A stretch of DNA of 64,000 bases from Geothermobacter hydrogeniphilus. GTDB lineage: Bacteria > Desulfobacterota > Desulfuromonadia > Desulfuromonadales > Geothermobacteraceae. Every line of letters starts with the position of its first letter. Position 1 is the first letter of the stretch. Both the position numbers and the translations under genes were made by a program. This document shows positions 35,638 to 43,587 of this stretch, piece after piece. Below the pieces are notes generated by a model. That model saw nothing but the letters and a program-made list of their open reading frames with translations, was not told the origin of the DNA and did no database searches. The DNA lies in NCBI RefSeq assembly GCF_002093115.1, contig NZ_NAAD01000007.1, positions 1-64,000 of the forward strand, given 5' to 3'.

Positions 35638-36332
35638 CTGTTTTCTCCCGTGGTATCCATGTTGCCCATCAATTGACCGTCACGGATGTAGATTCTATGT
35701 TGTGCCATCGCGGCCACGCTTTCCGAGTGGGTGACGATAACCACCGTTTTGCCCTGGTCATTGACCTGGCCAATCTGCTCCAGCAGCTCCTGCTCGGCAC
35801 GGCTGTCGAGATTGCCGCTCGGCTCGTCCATCAGCAGAATCTCGGGGTCGTTGGCCAAGGCCCGGGCGATGGCCACCCGCTGTCGCTGTCCGCCGGAGAG
35901 CTGGTTCGGCCTGGCCCGCAGCTTGTCTCCCAGCCCGACCAGATTGAGCAGCTCAGCGGCCCGCTCCTGCTGTTCCTTTTTCGAGACCCCGGCCAGCATC
36001 ATCGCCACCTGGACATTTTCCAGGGAGGTCAACACGGGAAGCAGGTTGAAGAACTGGAAAACGAAGCCTATTTTGCGTGCCCGGATCTCGGCCAACCGGT
36101 CGGCGGCAACGGACGTCAGCTCGACTTCGTCGAGCCACACCTTTCCCGAACTGGGGCGGTCGAGTCCGCCGAGCAGGTGCAGCAGGGTGCTCTTGCCATG
36201 GCCCGAGGGGCCCATGATACAGGCGAGACTGCCCCTGGGAATCTGCAGATTGACCTCCTGCAGGGCGACGGTGCGAAAACCTCTGTCGTAGACCTTGGAC
36301 AGTTTTTCTGTGCGGATGATGGCGTTATTCAT
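35634..36332 (-). CDS. ABC transporter ATP-binding protein (LolD/MacB type)
   Basis: A 232-residue ATPase: Walker A GPSGHGKST, Q-loop FQFFNLLPVLTSLENV, signature LSGGQRQRVAIARAL, Walker B ILLMDEPSGNLD. The pattern belongs to the LolD/MacB/FtsE exporter class. The ATG at 36332 (MNNAIIRTEKL) overlaps the end of the permease by eight bases and has GGAGG upstream, so it is preferred to a start further upstream inside the permease gene. Confidence 0.92.
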   Translation of the reverse strand: MNNAIIRTEKLSKVYDRGFRTVALQEVNLQIPRGSLACIMGPSGHGKSTLLHLLGGLDRPSSGKVWLDEVELTSVAADRLAEIRARKIGFVFQFFNLLPVLTSLENVQVAMMLAGVSKKEQQERAAELLNLVGLGDKLRARPNQLSGGQRQRVAIARALANDPEILLMDEPSGNLDSRAEQELLEQIGQVNDQGKTVVIVTHSESVAAMAQHRIYIRDGQLMGNMDTTGENR

Positions 36333-37482
36333 GGCTGATCGCCTCCACCGGGCTGAGCCTGCAGGCCTGGCGGGCCGGGTAGACACCGGCCAGGGCTGCG
36401 ACCAGTACCGAGAAAAGCAACGATTTCAGGGTGATGCCGGCACTGAAAAACTGCACGCTCTGCCCGTTGCCGAGAAAGGCGGTGAATTCGTTCTGGCCGA
36501 GATAGGGGGCGGCAAAGTAGGAGAAGACGAATCCGATCACCACCCCGATGATCCCGCCCAGCAGGCCGTAGATTGCCGACTCATACAGAAACAGTGAGAA
36601 GATGGTGCGTTTCCTGGCACCGATCGCCTGCAGGATGCCGATCTCCCGGCGACGTTCGTAAATGGCGGTCATCATGGTGTTGACGATGCCGAAAAAGGAG
36701 GCCAGGATGGCGACCGCGGCAACCAGCTTGAGGGCGCTGCCGACACTCCCGACGATGGCCAGCACTGATTTCAGCAGTTGCTTGTCGGAGGAAACCGCGA
36801 CGTTGGCCGTCTCCTGGATCTCGAGGATATAGCGGTCGATACGGGTGATGTCGTCCACCTTGACCGCGATGAAGGAGACCTTGTCACCGACCGCGTAGAG
36901 TTTCTGAGCGGTGGCAAGGTCCATGTAGATCGCCAGATCATCGCGGTTGCCGACGTCCTGCAGCATGCCGCTGATCGAGAATTCCCGCCCCCGAATCCTG
37001 AGGTCGTCTCCAGTTTTCAGCTTGAATTGCCGGGCAATTCCGGAGCCGATCACGACATGACTCGTATCCAGCAGATAGCGCCCCTGGGCGACCCGCCAGC
37101 CTTTGAACCGTTTCATCGCGGTCGGCAGGATACCGATCAGCGGGACCGGCTGATTGTTCAGAGCGGTGCGCTGGGTCAGGTAGGGGAAGGCGGTCAGTCC
37201 CTCGATGGCGGCGATTTTTTCGACATCGGCGTTGGGAATGGCCTCGGGCAGGGTCTCTCCGGTCAACACCGAAATCTGTTCATAGGCGCACCAACCGCGG
37301 GGCGTGACCACCAGGTTGGCACCCAGCACATCTGCCTGCTTGCGGATCTCGGTTTCCAGCCCGCTGCCGAGTGAGAGCAGGGTCACCAGCGAGGCGATCC
37401 CTACGGCGATAGCCGAGAGCGTGAAAAAGAAGCGGCTTTTGCGACGGATGATGTTTTTCCAGGTCAGTTTGAAATAGTTCAA
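36325..37482 (-). CDS. FtsX/MacB-like ABC permease
   Basis: A 385-residue permease: helix 1 (RRKSRFFFTLSAIAVGIASLV), a large periplasmic domain (about 45-265), then three C-terminal helices (LVAAVAILASFFGIVNTMM, IYGLLGGIIGVVIGFVFSY, LLFSVLVAALAGVYPA). The motif ERRREIGILQAIGARKRTIFSLFL is typical. Such exporters drive substrate or lipoprotein movement mechanically rather than through a pore. A TTG start at 37482 is preferred because GAGGAG lies 7 bases before it; an upstream TTG at 37497 would place the site inside the gene. First gene of the operon. Confidence 0.88.
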   Translation of the reverse strand: MNYFKLTWKNIIRRKSRFFFTLSAIAVGIASLVTLLSLGSGLETEIRKQADVLGANLVVTPRGWCAYEQISVLTGETLPEAIPNADVEKIAAIEGLTAFPYLTQRTALNNQPVPLIGILPTAMKRFKGWRVAQGRYLLDTSHVVIGSGIARQFKLKTGDDLRIRGREFSISGMLQDVGNRDDLAIYMDLATAQKLYAVGDKVSFIAVKVDDITRIDRYILEIQETANVAVSSDKQLLKSVLAIVGSVGSALKLVAAVAILASFFGIVNTMMTAIYERRREIGILQAIGARKRTIFSLFLYESAIYGLLGGIIGVVIGFVFSYFAAPYLGQNEFTAFLGNGQSVQFFSAGITLKSLLFSVLVAALAGVYPARQACRLSPVEAISHE

Positions 37483-37512
37483 AGAACATCTCCTCAAGCG
37501 GGCAGGATCGTC

Positions 37513-37562
37513 GTTGATGTTTTCATGTTTCCGAAAATATCAACATGAAGTAGGGTTGTCAA
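37513..37562 (-). promoter_or_regulatory. Promoter with overlapping ArsR-type operator
   Basis: Minus strand: -35 TTGACA (37557-37562), 17-bp spacer, -10 TATTTT (37534-37539). A palindrome with arms GTTGATGTTTTC (37513-37524) and GAAAATATCAAC (37533-37544), 11 of 12 matching and separated by 8 bp, covers the -10 region. This is the usual place for ArsR/SmtB repression. Confidence 0.8.
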
Positions 37563-37746
37563 GGACGCCTTTTTGTGTCAGGTATTTGGGCAGCCACAGC
37601 CGTTATCACAACGGCCCTTGAGGTTTTGAGGCTTCACTGCACTGCCGGCGAAATCGATGGCGGAGAATGCCGAAAGATGAAGAGAAATCAACGGAAGGAT
37701 TGATGCGGTCGCAGGGGGCTCCCTGGGCTCGCCTGACTGAATGAAG

Positions 37747-37783
37747 AAGGCGGAGGCCTTTTCAGATGAGGCCTCCGCCTTTT
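37747..37783 (-). terminator. Rho-independent terminator after the Sec-permease gene
   Basis: Perfect 12-bp arms AAGGCGGAGGCC (37747-37758) and complement (37770-37781) around an 11-nt loop, 10 bp beyond the stop of the minus-strand permease. T-rich sequence is present on both sides, so it could work in both directions. Confidence 0.85.
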
Positions 37784-37793
37784 GTGAAATCGC

Positions 37794-38876
37794 TCAGGAG
37801 CTGCAACAGCCGTCCTTGTGTCCGCGTCGCGGGCGCAGGTTCCAGCCGATCAGGATCAGCAGCAGGATCGCTGAGGCGATTGCCAGGGGGGAGTCGCCGG
37901 TGGTTTCGACGGGGGCGATCCAGTCGCTGATGCTGATGCCGGTGACGGCGTAGAGTCGGTTGACCAGCCAGCCGAACAGCAGCGAGCAGACGGCGATACT
38001 GATCAGGTAGCGCAGGGTGGCGGCGCGGCCGAGCTGGCTGCCGACCACCGTCAGGGTGGCAGCATTGGTGGCCGGTCCGGCGAGCAGGAAGACCAGCGCC
38101 GCGCCCGGGGAGAGCCCCTTGAGCACCAGCGCGGCGGCGATCGGGGTGGAGGCGCTGGCACAGATGTAGAGCGGGATGCCGATGCCGAGCATCAGCAGCA
38201 GCGAGAACGGTTCGTTGGCGAAGAAGCGCTGAAACAGTTCTTCCGGGATCAGCGCCGAGAGCAGCCCGGCAACCAGGATGCCGAGCAGCAGCCACTTGCC
38301 GATGTCGCCGAGCAGATCACCGAAGGCGTAGCCGAGGCCGTGGCGCAGCCGGGCGGAAAGCGGCGGACGGGTGGTCGGTGCCGGGGAACCCCCGGCGTCT
38401 TTGTCCGGTCAGCCGCAGCCCGGCGGCAGGGGAGGAGCCTCCGGTTCCGGCGCTTCCGGCAGACGATTGATCCACAGGCCGGCGAAGATGGCGGTGAAAA
38501 AGGCCGCCAGCGGTCGCAGCAGGGTCATCAGCGGGTCGAGCAGCGCCCAGGTGATAGCCATCGAATCGACCCCGGTTTCCGGGACCGAAATCAGGAAGGA
38601 GGCGGTCGCTCCCTTGCTCGCGCCCTGCTTGCGCAGCCCGATAGCGGCCGGAATCACCCCGCAGGAACAGAGCGGCAGCGGGATGCCGAACAGCGAGGCC
38701 TTGATCACCGAACCGGCACCGTTGTGACCGAGATGGCGGGCGACGGCGTCATCCGGGATCAGCGCCTTGAGCAGTCCGGCGGCGAAAAAACCGAACAGCA
38801 CGTAAGGGGCGGATTCGAGCAGGATTCGCCAGCATTCAGAGAGAACGTCAAGCAGGATGGCCATCATCTCCGGCAA
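37794..38876 (-). CDS. UPF0718-family metal(loid) efflux permease, a selenoprotein (CGU in the central loop)
   Basis: A 360-residue permease read through an in-frame TGA (38409-38411). Both halves carry membrane segments of the DUF318/UPF0718 fold: FGIPLPLCSCGVIPAAIGLRKQ and PETGVDSMAITWALL in the first, IPLYICASASTPIAAALVLKGLSPG and LAGPATNAATLTVVG in the second. The TGA falls in the loop joining them, giving PGCGU (C154, U156); relatives have metal-binding Cys/His there. The protein ends KDGCCSS. A perfect SECIS hairpin follows the UGA. The gene overlaps its ArsR regulator by 13 bp. Relatives include ArsP and Cu/Zn-efflux types; the substrate is unknown. Standard annotation would split it in two. 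Confidence 0.87.
38380..38411 (-). promoter_or_regulatory. SECIS hairpin of the UPF0718 permease
   Basis: Minus strand: UGA (38411-38409), 12 nt, then a perfect 7-bp stem GCCGGGG/CCCCGGC with a GUU loop (38396-38380). Distance from UGA to the loop is 19 nt, close to the values for the other three genes (17-21). Confidence 0.8.
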
Positions 38877-39223
38877 CTTTCGATATGCGCGCGCATGTCG
38901 GCCATCACCTGGCGGATGTGGTCGTCATCGAGCTGGTAGTAGACAATTTTTCCTTCACGGCGAAAACGCACCACGCCCTGGCCCCGCAGCAGCCGCAACT
39001 GATGGGAGACCGCCGAGATGCTGACGGCGAGCAGCGCCGCCAAGTCACAGACGCAGAGTTCCTCCGCCGCCAGGGCGTGCAGGATTTTCAGTCGGGTCGG
39101 GTCGCCGAGCAGCTTGAAAGTCGCGGCGACCTCGGCGAGAACCGGCGGGTCGGGCAGCTGGTTCTCGGCACTGGCGATACGTTGTCGGTCAACGATGGTG
39201 ACCTGGCAGATATCGGAATCCAT
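38864..39223 (-). CDS. ArsR/SmtB-family repressor of the permease operon
   Basis: A 119-residue regulator with LLGDPTRLKILHALAAEELCVCDLAALLAVSISAVSHQLRLLRGQG. Both the helix-3 CxC motif (ELCVCDL) and an N-terminal Cys (DICQVTIVDRQ, as in CadC/ZiaR) are present, and C-terminal HIESC may add a ligand. Transcribed with the selenoprotein permease, overlapping it. A palindromic operator lies 12 bp upstream. Confidence 0.92.
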   Translation of the reverse strand: MDSDICQVTIVDRQRIASAENQLPDPPVLAEVAATFKLLGDPTRLKILHALAAEELCVCDLAALLAVSISAVSHQLRLLRGQGVVRFRREGKIVYYQLDDDHIRQVMADMRAHIESCRR

Positions 39224-39235
39224 TTCTCCTCACAG

Positions 39236-39291
39236 TTGAGCAAGTGTTCAAATGACGTTTTCAGTCTGCCCCTTTTGACGCGTCCTGTCAA
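39236..39291 (-). promoter_or_regulatory. ArsR-type operator and probable promoter
   Basis: TTGAGCAAGTGTTCAA (39236-39251; pattern TTGANCA-NN-TGNTCAA) is an imperfect palindrome of the SmtB/CadC type. A TTGACA -35 box is at 39286-39291 on the minus strand; the matching -10 (CAGACT) is poor, as for a repressed or assisted promoter. Confidence 0.6.
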
Positions 39292-39303
39292 GGGGAGGGG
39301 TAT

Positions 39304-41160
39304 TCAGGAACTGCTGGTGTCGGGATGGGGGGCTGAATCCGGCGGATGGTGCAGTTCAGTATGAATCGCGGTTGCCAGCTGCTGCAGGTTGAGAGGTTTT
39401 TTCAGAAACAGCCCGGCTCCGAGACGTTGCGCCTCCCTGACATCATTCGTTTCAGCCTGACCGCTGACGATGAGGGTCTTCTGGTCGGGGTGCAGGGAGA
39501 TAACGCGCCGATAGGTCTCAAGGCCGCTCAGGCCGGAAGGCATAACCATGTCCAGCAGCAGCAGGTCGACCTTTCGCCGGGAGAGGATCTCCAGGGCGTC
39601 TTCCCCGCTGCCGGCCTCAAGTACCTGGTAGCCCAGGGAACGGAGCATGTCACAGATGACCGAACGGGGGCCGCTTTCATCGTCGAGGACCATGATCGAG
39701 GCGCCGTTTCCCTGCGCCCGCGGCAGCGGGGCGTCCTGTTCGGTCAGCAGCGGGGTTTCCAGGACGCTGGCCGGAAGATAGATATCGAAAACGGAACCCG
39801 GCTGGTTGGTGTACAGGTCGATGTAGCCGCGGTGGTCATGGATGATCGACCAGCAGACGGCCAGGCCGAGGCCGGTGCCGCTGCGGCCGAGCCCTTTTTT
39901 CGAAAAGAAAGGGTCAAAAACCTGTCCCATGATATCCGGATCGATGCCGCTGCCGGTATCACTGATGCGCAGGCGGACATATTTCCCCGGGGGAACGGTT
40001 TCATAGCCTTTGTGGGGTTCGGTCAGTGAATGTGTCGCGGTGCTGACGGTAATCTGTCCCTGTCGGTCACAGGCTTCCATGGCGTTGATGATCAGGTTCA
40101 TGACCACCTTGCGCAGATGAGAGCCGGTGCCGATGACAGCCGGCAGGCAGAATTCGAGTTCGGTGGAGAGGTCAACCCCGTGGTGCCGGCAAAGTTCCTG
40201 ATATTCGGGAGAGTCGAGGTATTCTTCAATAATCCGGTTGAGATCGACGATTTCGCGGCTGGCGGCACTGTTGCGGGAGAGGGCCTGCATGTCGGCGACA
40301 ACATCGGCGATACGGCGGCCGGCATCGCGAATATCCGCCAGTTGTTCCCGTTGCCGGGGGGTGAGATTGTCGTCTTCGAGCAACAGGTCGGGAAGAGCGA
40401 CGATACCCATCAGCATATTGTTCAGATCATGGGCCACGCCACCGGCAAGCAGGCCGATGGCCTCCATTTTTTTCGCCTGGTGAAGTTCTTCGGCCATGCT
40501 GCGCAGCGATTCCTCGTCTTGCAGCTGTCGGCGCAGGCTCTGCTGGATGGAGCGGTCCTGGCGGGCCAGAACGCGCGCCTGCAGAAGATGAAACAACAGC
40601 AGAAAGAAGGTCAGCAGGCCGAGCCCGCTGAGAACCAGCGGGGTATGATCATTGGTTTCGCGGCTGACGGTGTAGCCGAGCAGGGCGACGGTCCGGCCGT
40701 CGAAATCCCGTACCGGATAGGTGATGTCGAGCGCCCCGACATCGCGGTAGTCTTCATCGAGAAAGATGATTTTTCCGGAAGAGAGGGCTTCGAGATCTTC
40801 TTCTCGGGCGGGTTTGCCGACCCGGATCGGCAGGCTGCTGGCAATGTGTCGGTAGCGACCGTCCGCGGCTTTGGCGATGACGCTGAGGCGGACAATGCGT
40901 GGATCACTCTGAACCAGTTTGTCAATCCGTTTCTGAATCTGGTCGACCTGGCGCTTCGAGCCGCCATGCAGTATATCGGCGATGGCGACCTCCAGAACCC
41001 GGCAGCGATTGAGGGCCTCAAAGCGGAATCGTCGTTCTTCGGTCTGCCGCATGGTGAACAGCGACCAGCCGACAAAGATCAGCAGGCAGACCAGAACCGT
41101 GATCTGAAACAGACTTTGCAGCAGGTACGGTCGATTGCTGTCGGTGCGTGAACTGCCCAT
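39304..41160 (-). CDS. Hybrid sensor histidine kinase with C-terminal receiver
   Basis: A 618-residue membrane kinase: helix 1 (about 16-36), periplasmic sensor (37-172) of double-Cache-like size, helix 2 (173-194), DHp with H244 in GGVAHDLNNMLMG, HATPase with NLIINAMEA, DTGSGIDPDIM and GTGLGLAV, and a receiver domain with Asp in LLLLDMVMPSG. The start at 41160 follows GGAAAGAG. No separate regulator is adjacent. It lies downstream of a half copy of repeat A. Partner and signal unknown. Confidence 0.9.
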   Translation of the reverse strand: MGSSRTDSNRPYLLQSLFQITVLVCLLIFVGWSLFTMRQTEERRFRFEALNRCRVLEVAIADILHGGSKRQVDQIQKRIDKLVQSDPRIVRLSVIAKAADGRYRHIASSLPIRVGKPAREEDLEALSSGKIIFLDEDYRDVGALDITYPVRDFDGRTVALLGYTVSRETNDHTPLVLSGLGLLTFFLLLFHLLQARVLARQDRSIQQSLRRQLQDEESLRSMAEELHQAKKMEAIGLLAGGVAHDLNNMLMGIVALPDLLLEDDNLTPRQREQLADIRDAGRRIADVVADMQALSRNSAASREIVDLNRIIEEYLDSPEYQELCRHHGVDLSTELEFCLPAVIGTGSHLRKVVMNLIINAMEACDRQGQITVSTATHSLTEPHKGYETVPPGKYVRLRISDTGSGIDPDIMGQVFDPFFSKKGLGRSGTGLGLAVCWSIIHDHRGYIDLYTNQPGSVFDIYLPASVLETPLLTEQDAPLPRAQGNGASIMVLDDESGPRSVICDMLRSLGYQVLEAGSGEDALEILSRRKVDLLLLDMVMPSGLSGLETYRRVISLHPDQKTLIVSGQAETNDVREAQRLGAGLFLKKPLNLQQLATAIHTELHHPPDSAPHPDTSSS

Positions 41161-41250
41161 GAAGTCTCTTTCCGGGAGGTTTTTCTGTGCCGACCTCGAG
41201 TTTTCGGGAGTATATAATATGAATATAGATATGTCGACTTTTGTCACGCA

Positions 41251-41333
41251 CCTGAATCAGTGAGTTCCTGTTGGATGGAGAGTGCAGGTACCTGGTCTGG
41301 ATGAGATTTTCAAAAATCTGAAGCGCACCCATG
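41251..41333. repeat. Left half of repeat A, truncated
   Basis: Begins with the complete end CCTGAATCAGTGAG and follows repeat A through GAAGCGCACCC, then breaks off exactly where sequence like the end of repeat B starts (41334). It lies in the 300-bp gap between the hybrid kinase and the next gene. Confidence 0.8.
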
Positions 41334-41382
41334 GTACCCTGTACCCCATAAAACTTCGTAAGATTGCGCCGGGATTTGGCGA
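41334..41382. repeat. Half copy of repeat B
   Basis: GTACCCTGTACCCCATAA...ATTGCGCCGGGATTT matches one arm of the palindromic element at 51186-51348. Joined directly to the broken repeat A. Confidence 0.65.
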
Positions 41383-41402
41383 GTCGGCTCCCGGCCGTTC
41401 GT

Positions 41403-41418
41403 TGGCATGCTGTTTGCT
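41403..41418 (+). promoter_or_regulatory. Sigma-54-like promoter
   Basis: TGGCATGCTGTTTGCT differs from the consensus TGGCACRNNNNTTGCW at one position and lies about 43 bp before the small protein at 41461. It may drive the plus-strand run of cytochrome biogenesis and metal efflux genes. No clear enhancer palindrome is seen upstream. Confidence 0.55.
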
Positions 41419-41460
41419 TTATTAAGCGCCCCCGAAGCGTCCGATAATTTCTGAACCGAA

Positions 41461-41874
41461 ATGAATTTACGTTTGAGTCGATTGTTTCAACAACTGAACT
41501 GGCTGGTGTTTTTCGCCTACCTGCTGTTCGGCCTTGGCGGCGGCGTTGCCGTTGCCTGCTGCCCGACAGCAACGTCGGTTTGTGCCGGGCACGCCACTGC
41601 AGAGGTTGCGGAGGCCTGTCTGATGGTGATCGCCGAAGAGGCGGGAACTTGCCACACGTGCTGTCATTCCCGCCAGCCGGTCGGTCTCGATAATGTTCAC
41701 CTGACGTCCTTTCCGTCGTCATCCCCAGTTGACGATGGAGCGGGGCCTCCGCTTTTCTCCCCCCGGGAAATATCGTCCGCGCCTGTCCCGGTGACGGAAT
41801 TTTTTCTTCGCCATGTCACCCGGCAGCCGAATTCTGTCCTTGCCTCTCTGGGTACCGTCGTTCTTCTGATTTAA
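41461..41874 (+). CDS. Small Cys-rich exported protein of unknown function
   Basis: A 137-residue protein: N-terminal hydrophobic segment (about 13-32, WLVFFAYLLFGLGGGVAVACC) then Cys-rich stretches (CCPTATSVC, CHTCCHSR) and a C-terminus LASLGTVVLLI. The overall plan, including the ending, resembles the protein at 44527-44949 in front of the efflux pump. Similar small secreted proteins accompany RND metal pumps. Cysteines suggest metal binding. The ribosome site is weak. Function not recognised. Confidence 0.6.
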   Translation: MNLRLSRLFQQLNWLVFFAYLLFGLGGGVAVACCPTATSVCAGHATAEVAEACLMVIAEEAGTCHTCCHSRQPVGLDNVHLTSFPSSSPVDDGAGPPLFSPREISSAPVPVTEFFLRHVTRQPNSVLASLGTVVLLI

Positions 41875-41894
41875 GTCGTTTCGAAAAGCCCCGT

Positions 41895-42056
41895 CCAGAA
41901 TTCGTGGGTTTCTGTTGGATGGAGAATGCAAGTGCTTGGTCTGAAAGAGCTTCCCAAAAATCATCAGCGAACCTGTGGGTGCGCTTCAGATTTTTGGGAA
42001 GCTCAGGCAGATCAATGACTTGTGCTGTCCGCCGACGAGGGACTCACTGATTCGGG
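41895..42056. repeat. Palindromic repeat A, copy 3 (162 bp)
   Basis: Right end and centre match copies 1 and 2 (CTCACTGATTCGGG end, GACTTGTGCTGTCCGCCGAC). The left end has drifted to CCAGAATTCGTGGG. Lies 21 bp beyond the stop of the small Cys-rich gene. The 273-bp gap up to resB contains nothing else I recognise apart from its ribosome site. Confidence 0.85.
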
Positions 42057-42147
42057 CTCGTTTTATTTTCCCGGTTTTTAGAAATATCAGGGCGCGAATC
42101 TGTTGTCGCGATTCACGTCCGCCAGGCTTTATTCAGGAGCGATTTCC

Positions 42148-43560
42148 GTGACCAACAAACAAGACCAGTCTTTTCTGGAGATCATCTGGGACTTTTTCTG
42201 TTCTCTGAAACTCGCCATCACCACTCTGATCCTGCTGGCGCTCACCTCCATTATCGGTACGGTGGTGCAGCAGGGGAAACCCGCCCAGGAATACATTCAG
42301 GAGTATGGTGAGAGGGTCTACCGGGTTTTTGTCGCTCTCGATTTTGTCGACATGTACCATTCCTGGTGGTTTCTGACCCTGCTCAATATCTTCGCCATCA
42401 ATCTGATCTGCTGTTCCATCAAGCGGTTGCCGCGCATTCTCAAGCTGGTGAAGCATCCCGTTCTGACGCCCGATGAAAAACACTATCGGCGTTTCGCCAA
42501 CCGTGACGAGTTCACGGTTCCGGTGGCCGTTGACCGGGCTGGCGACCGGCTGGCCGTTTTTATGCGCAAACACTTTGCCGCCCCGGTGGTTACCGCCAGG
42601 GATGGCCGCACCCATCTCTTCGCGCAGAAAATGGCCTGGGCCCGGTTCGGTGTCTACGTGGTTCATCTCTCCATCCTGATCATTTTTGCCGGAGCCATTA
42701 TCGGCAGCGTCTGGGGATACAAGGCCTATGTCAATATCGCCGAGGGAACCAGCACCGACAAGGTCTGGCCGCGCGACAGCCAAAACCCGATCGCGATCGG
42801 GTTCGAGGTTCGCTGCGACAATTTCGAAGTGACCTACTATCCCGGCACCCGTCGTCCCAAGGAGTTCACCAGCGATCTGGTGGTGCTTGAAGGTGGGCGG
42901 GAAGTATTGAAAAAGACCATTGAGGTGAATGATCCGCTGAGTTACCGTGGGTTGACCTTCTACCAGTCGAGTTACGGGCCCGCCGGAGAGCCGGTTTTCA
43001 AGCTGACCGTCACCGAACGGAGCAGCGGCAGGAAGCTGAAGTTCGAAGCGCAGCGCGGCGAACATATCGCCCTGCCGGACGGCAGTTCCTTCGCCGTCTC
43101 CGACTATACCGACAGCTACAAGAGTTTCGGACCGGCGATCCAGATGCATCTCAACGACAAGACGGGAAAACACGGCAATGCCTTCGTGGTGTTTCAGCGG
43201 TTTCCGGAGTTTGATGCCCAGCGCGGGGGGGCGTATTCCTTTGCCGTGGACAGTTTTGAACAACAATTTTATACCGGTCTGCAGGTAGCCAAAGACCCGG
43301 GGGTGTGGGTGGTCTGGACTGGCTGTTTCCTGTTGGTTGCCGGATGTTTTTCCGCTTTCTTTCTCTCCCACCGGCGCATCTGGCTGACCATCGAACCGGC
43401 CGGGGACGGCAGCCTGGTCAGGGTCGCCGGCAACGCTCATCGCAATCAGCCGGCCTTTGAAATCTTCTTCGAGGACTTCAAGTCCCGGCTCAAGGAGGAA
43501 CTGACCGGACGACAGACTCCGGAGTCATCTCCGTTGCCGGCTGTCGAAGCGAACACCTGA
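42148..43560 (+). CDS. resB: Cytochrome c biogenesis protein ResB (System II)
   Basis: A 470-residue ResB/Ccs1 protein: three N-terminal helices (SLKLAITTLILLALTSIIGTV; SWWFLTLLNIFAINLICC; YVVHLSILIIFAGAIIG), a large periplasmic domain and a final helix (VWVVWTGCFLLVAGCFSAFFL). The motif FLTLLNIFAINLICCSIKRLP is typical. A GTG start at 42148 is chosen because AGGAGCG precedes it; an ATG upstream lacks a site. Works with CcsA as the System II heme lyase. Curious because a complete System I is encoded 16 kb away. Confidence 0.92.
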   Translation: MTNKQDQSFLEIIWDFFCSLKLAITTLILLALTSIIGTVVQQGKPAQEYIQEYGERVYRVFVALDFVDMYHSWWFLTLLNIFAINLICCSIKRLPRILKLVKHPVLTPDEKHYRRFANRDEFTVPVAVDRAGDRLAVFMRKHFAAPVVTARDGRTHLFAQKMAWARFGVYVVHLSILIIFAGAIIGSVWGYKAYVNIAEGTSTDKVWPRDSQNPIAIGFEVRCDNFEVTYYPGTRRPKEFTSDLVVLEGGREVLKKTIEVNDPLSYRGLTFYQSSYGPAGEPVFKLTVTERSSGRKLKFEAQRGEHIALPDGSSFAVSDYTDSYKSFGPAIQMHLNDKTGKHGNAFVVFQRFPEFDAQRGGAYSFAVDSFEQQFYTGLQVAKDPGVWVVWTGCFLLVAGCFSAFFLSHRRIWLTIEPAGDGSLVRVAGNAHRNQPAFEIFFEDFKSRLKEELTGRQTPESSPLPAVEANT

Positions 43561-43587
43561 TTCCGGGAACACTTAAGGGAGATCCTC

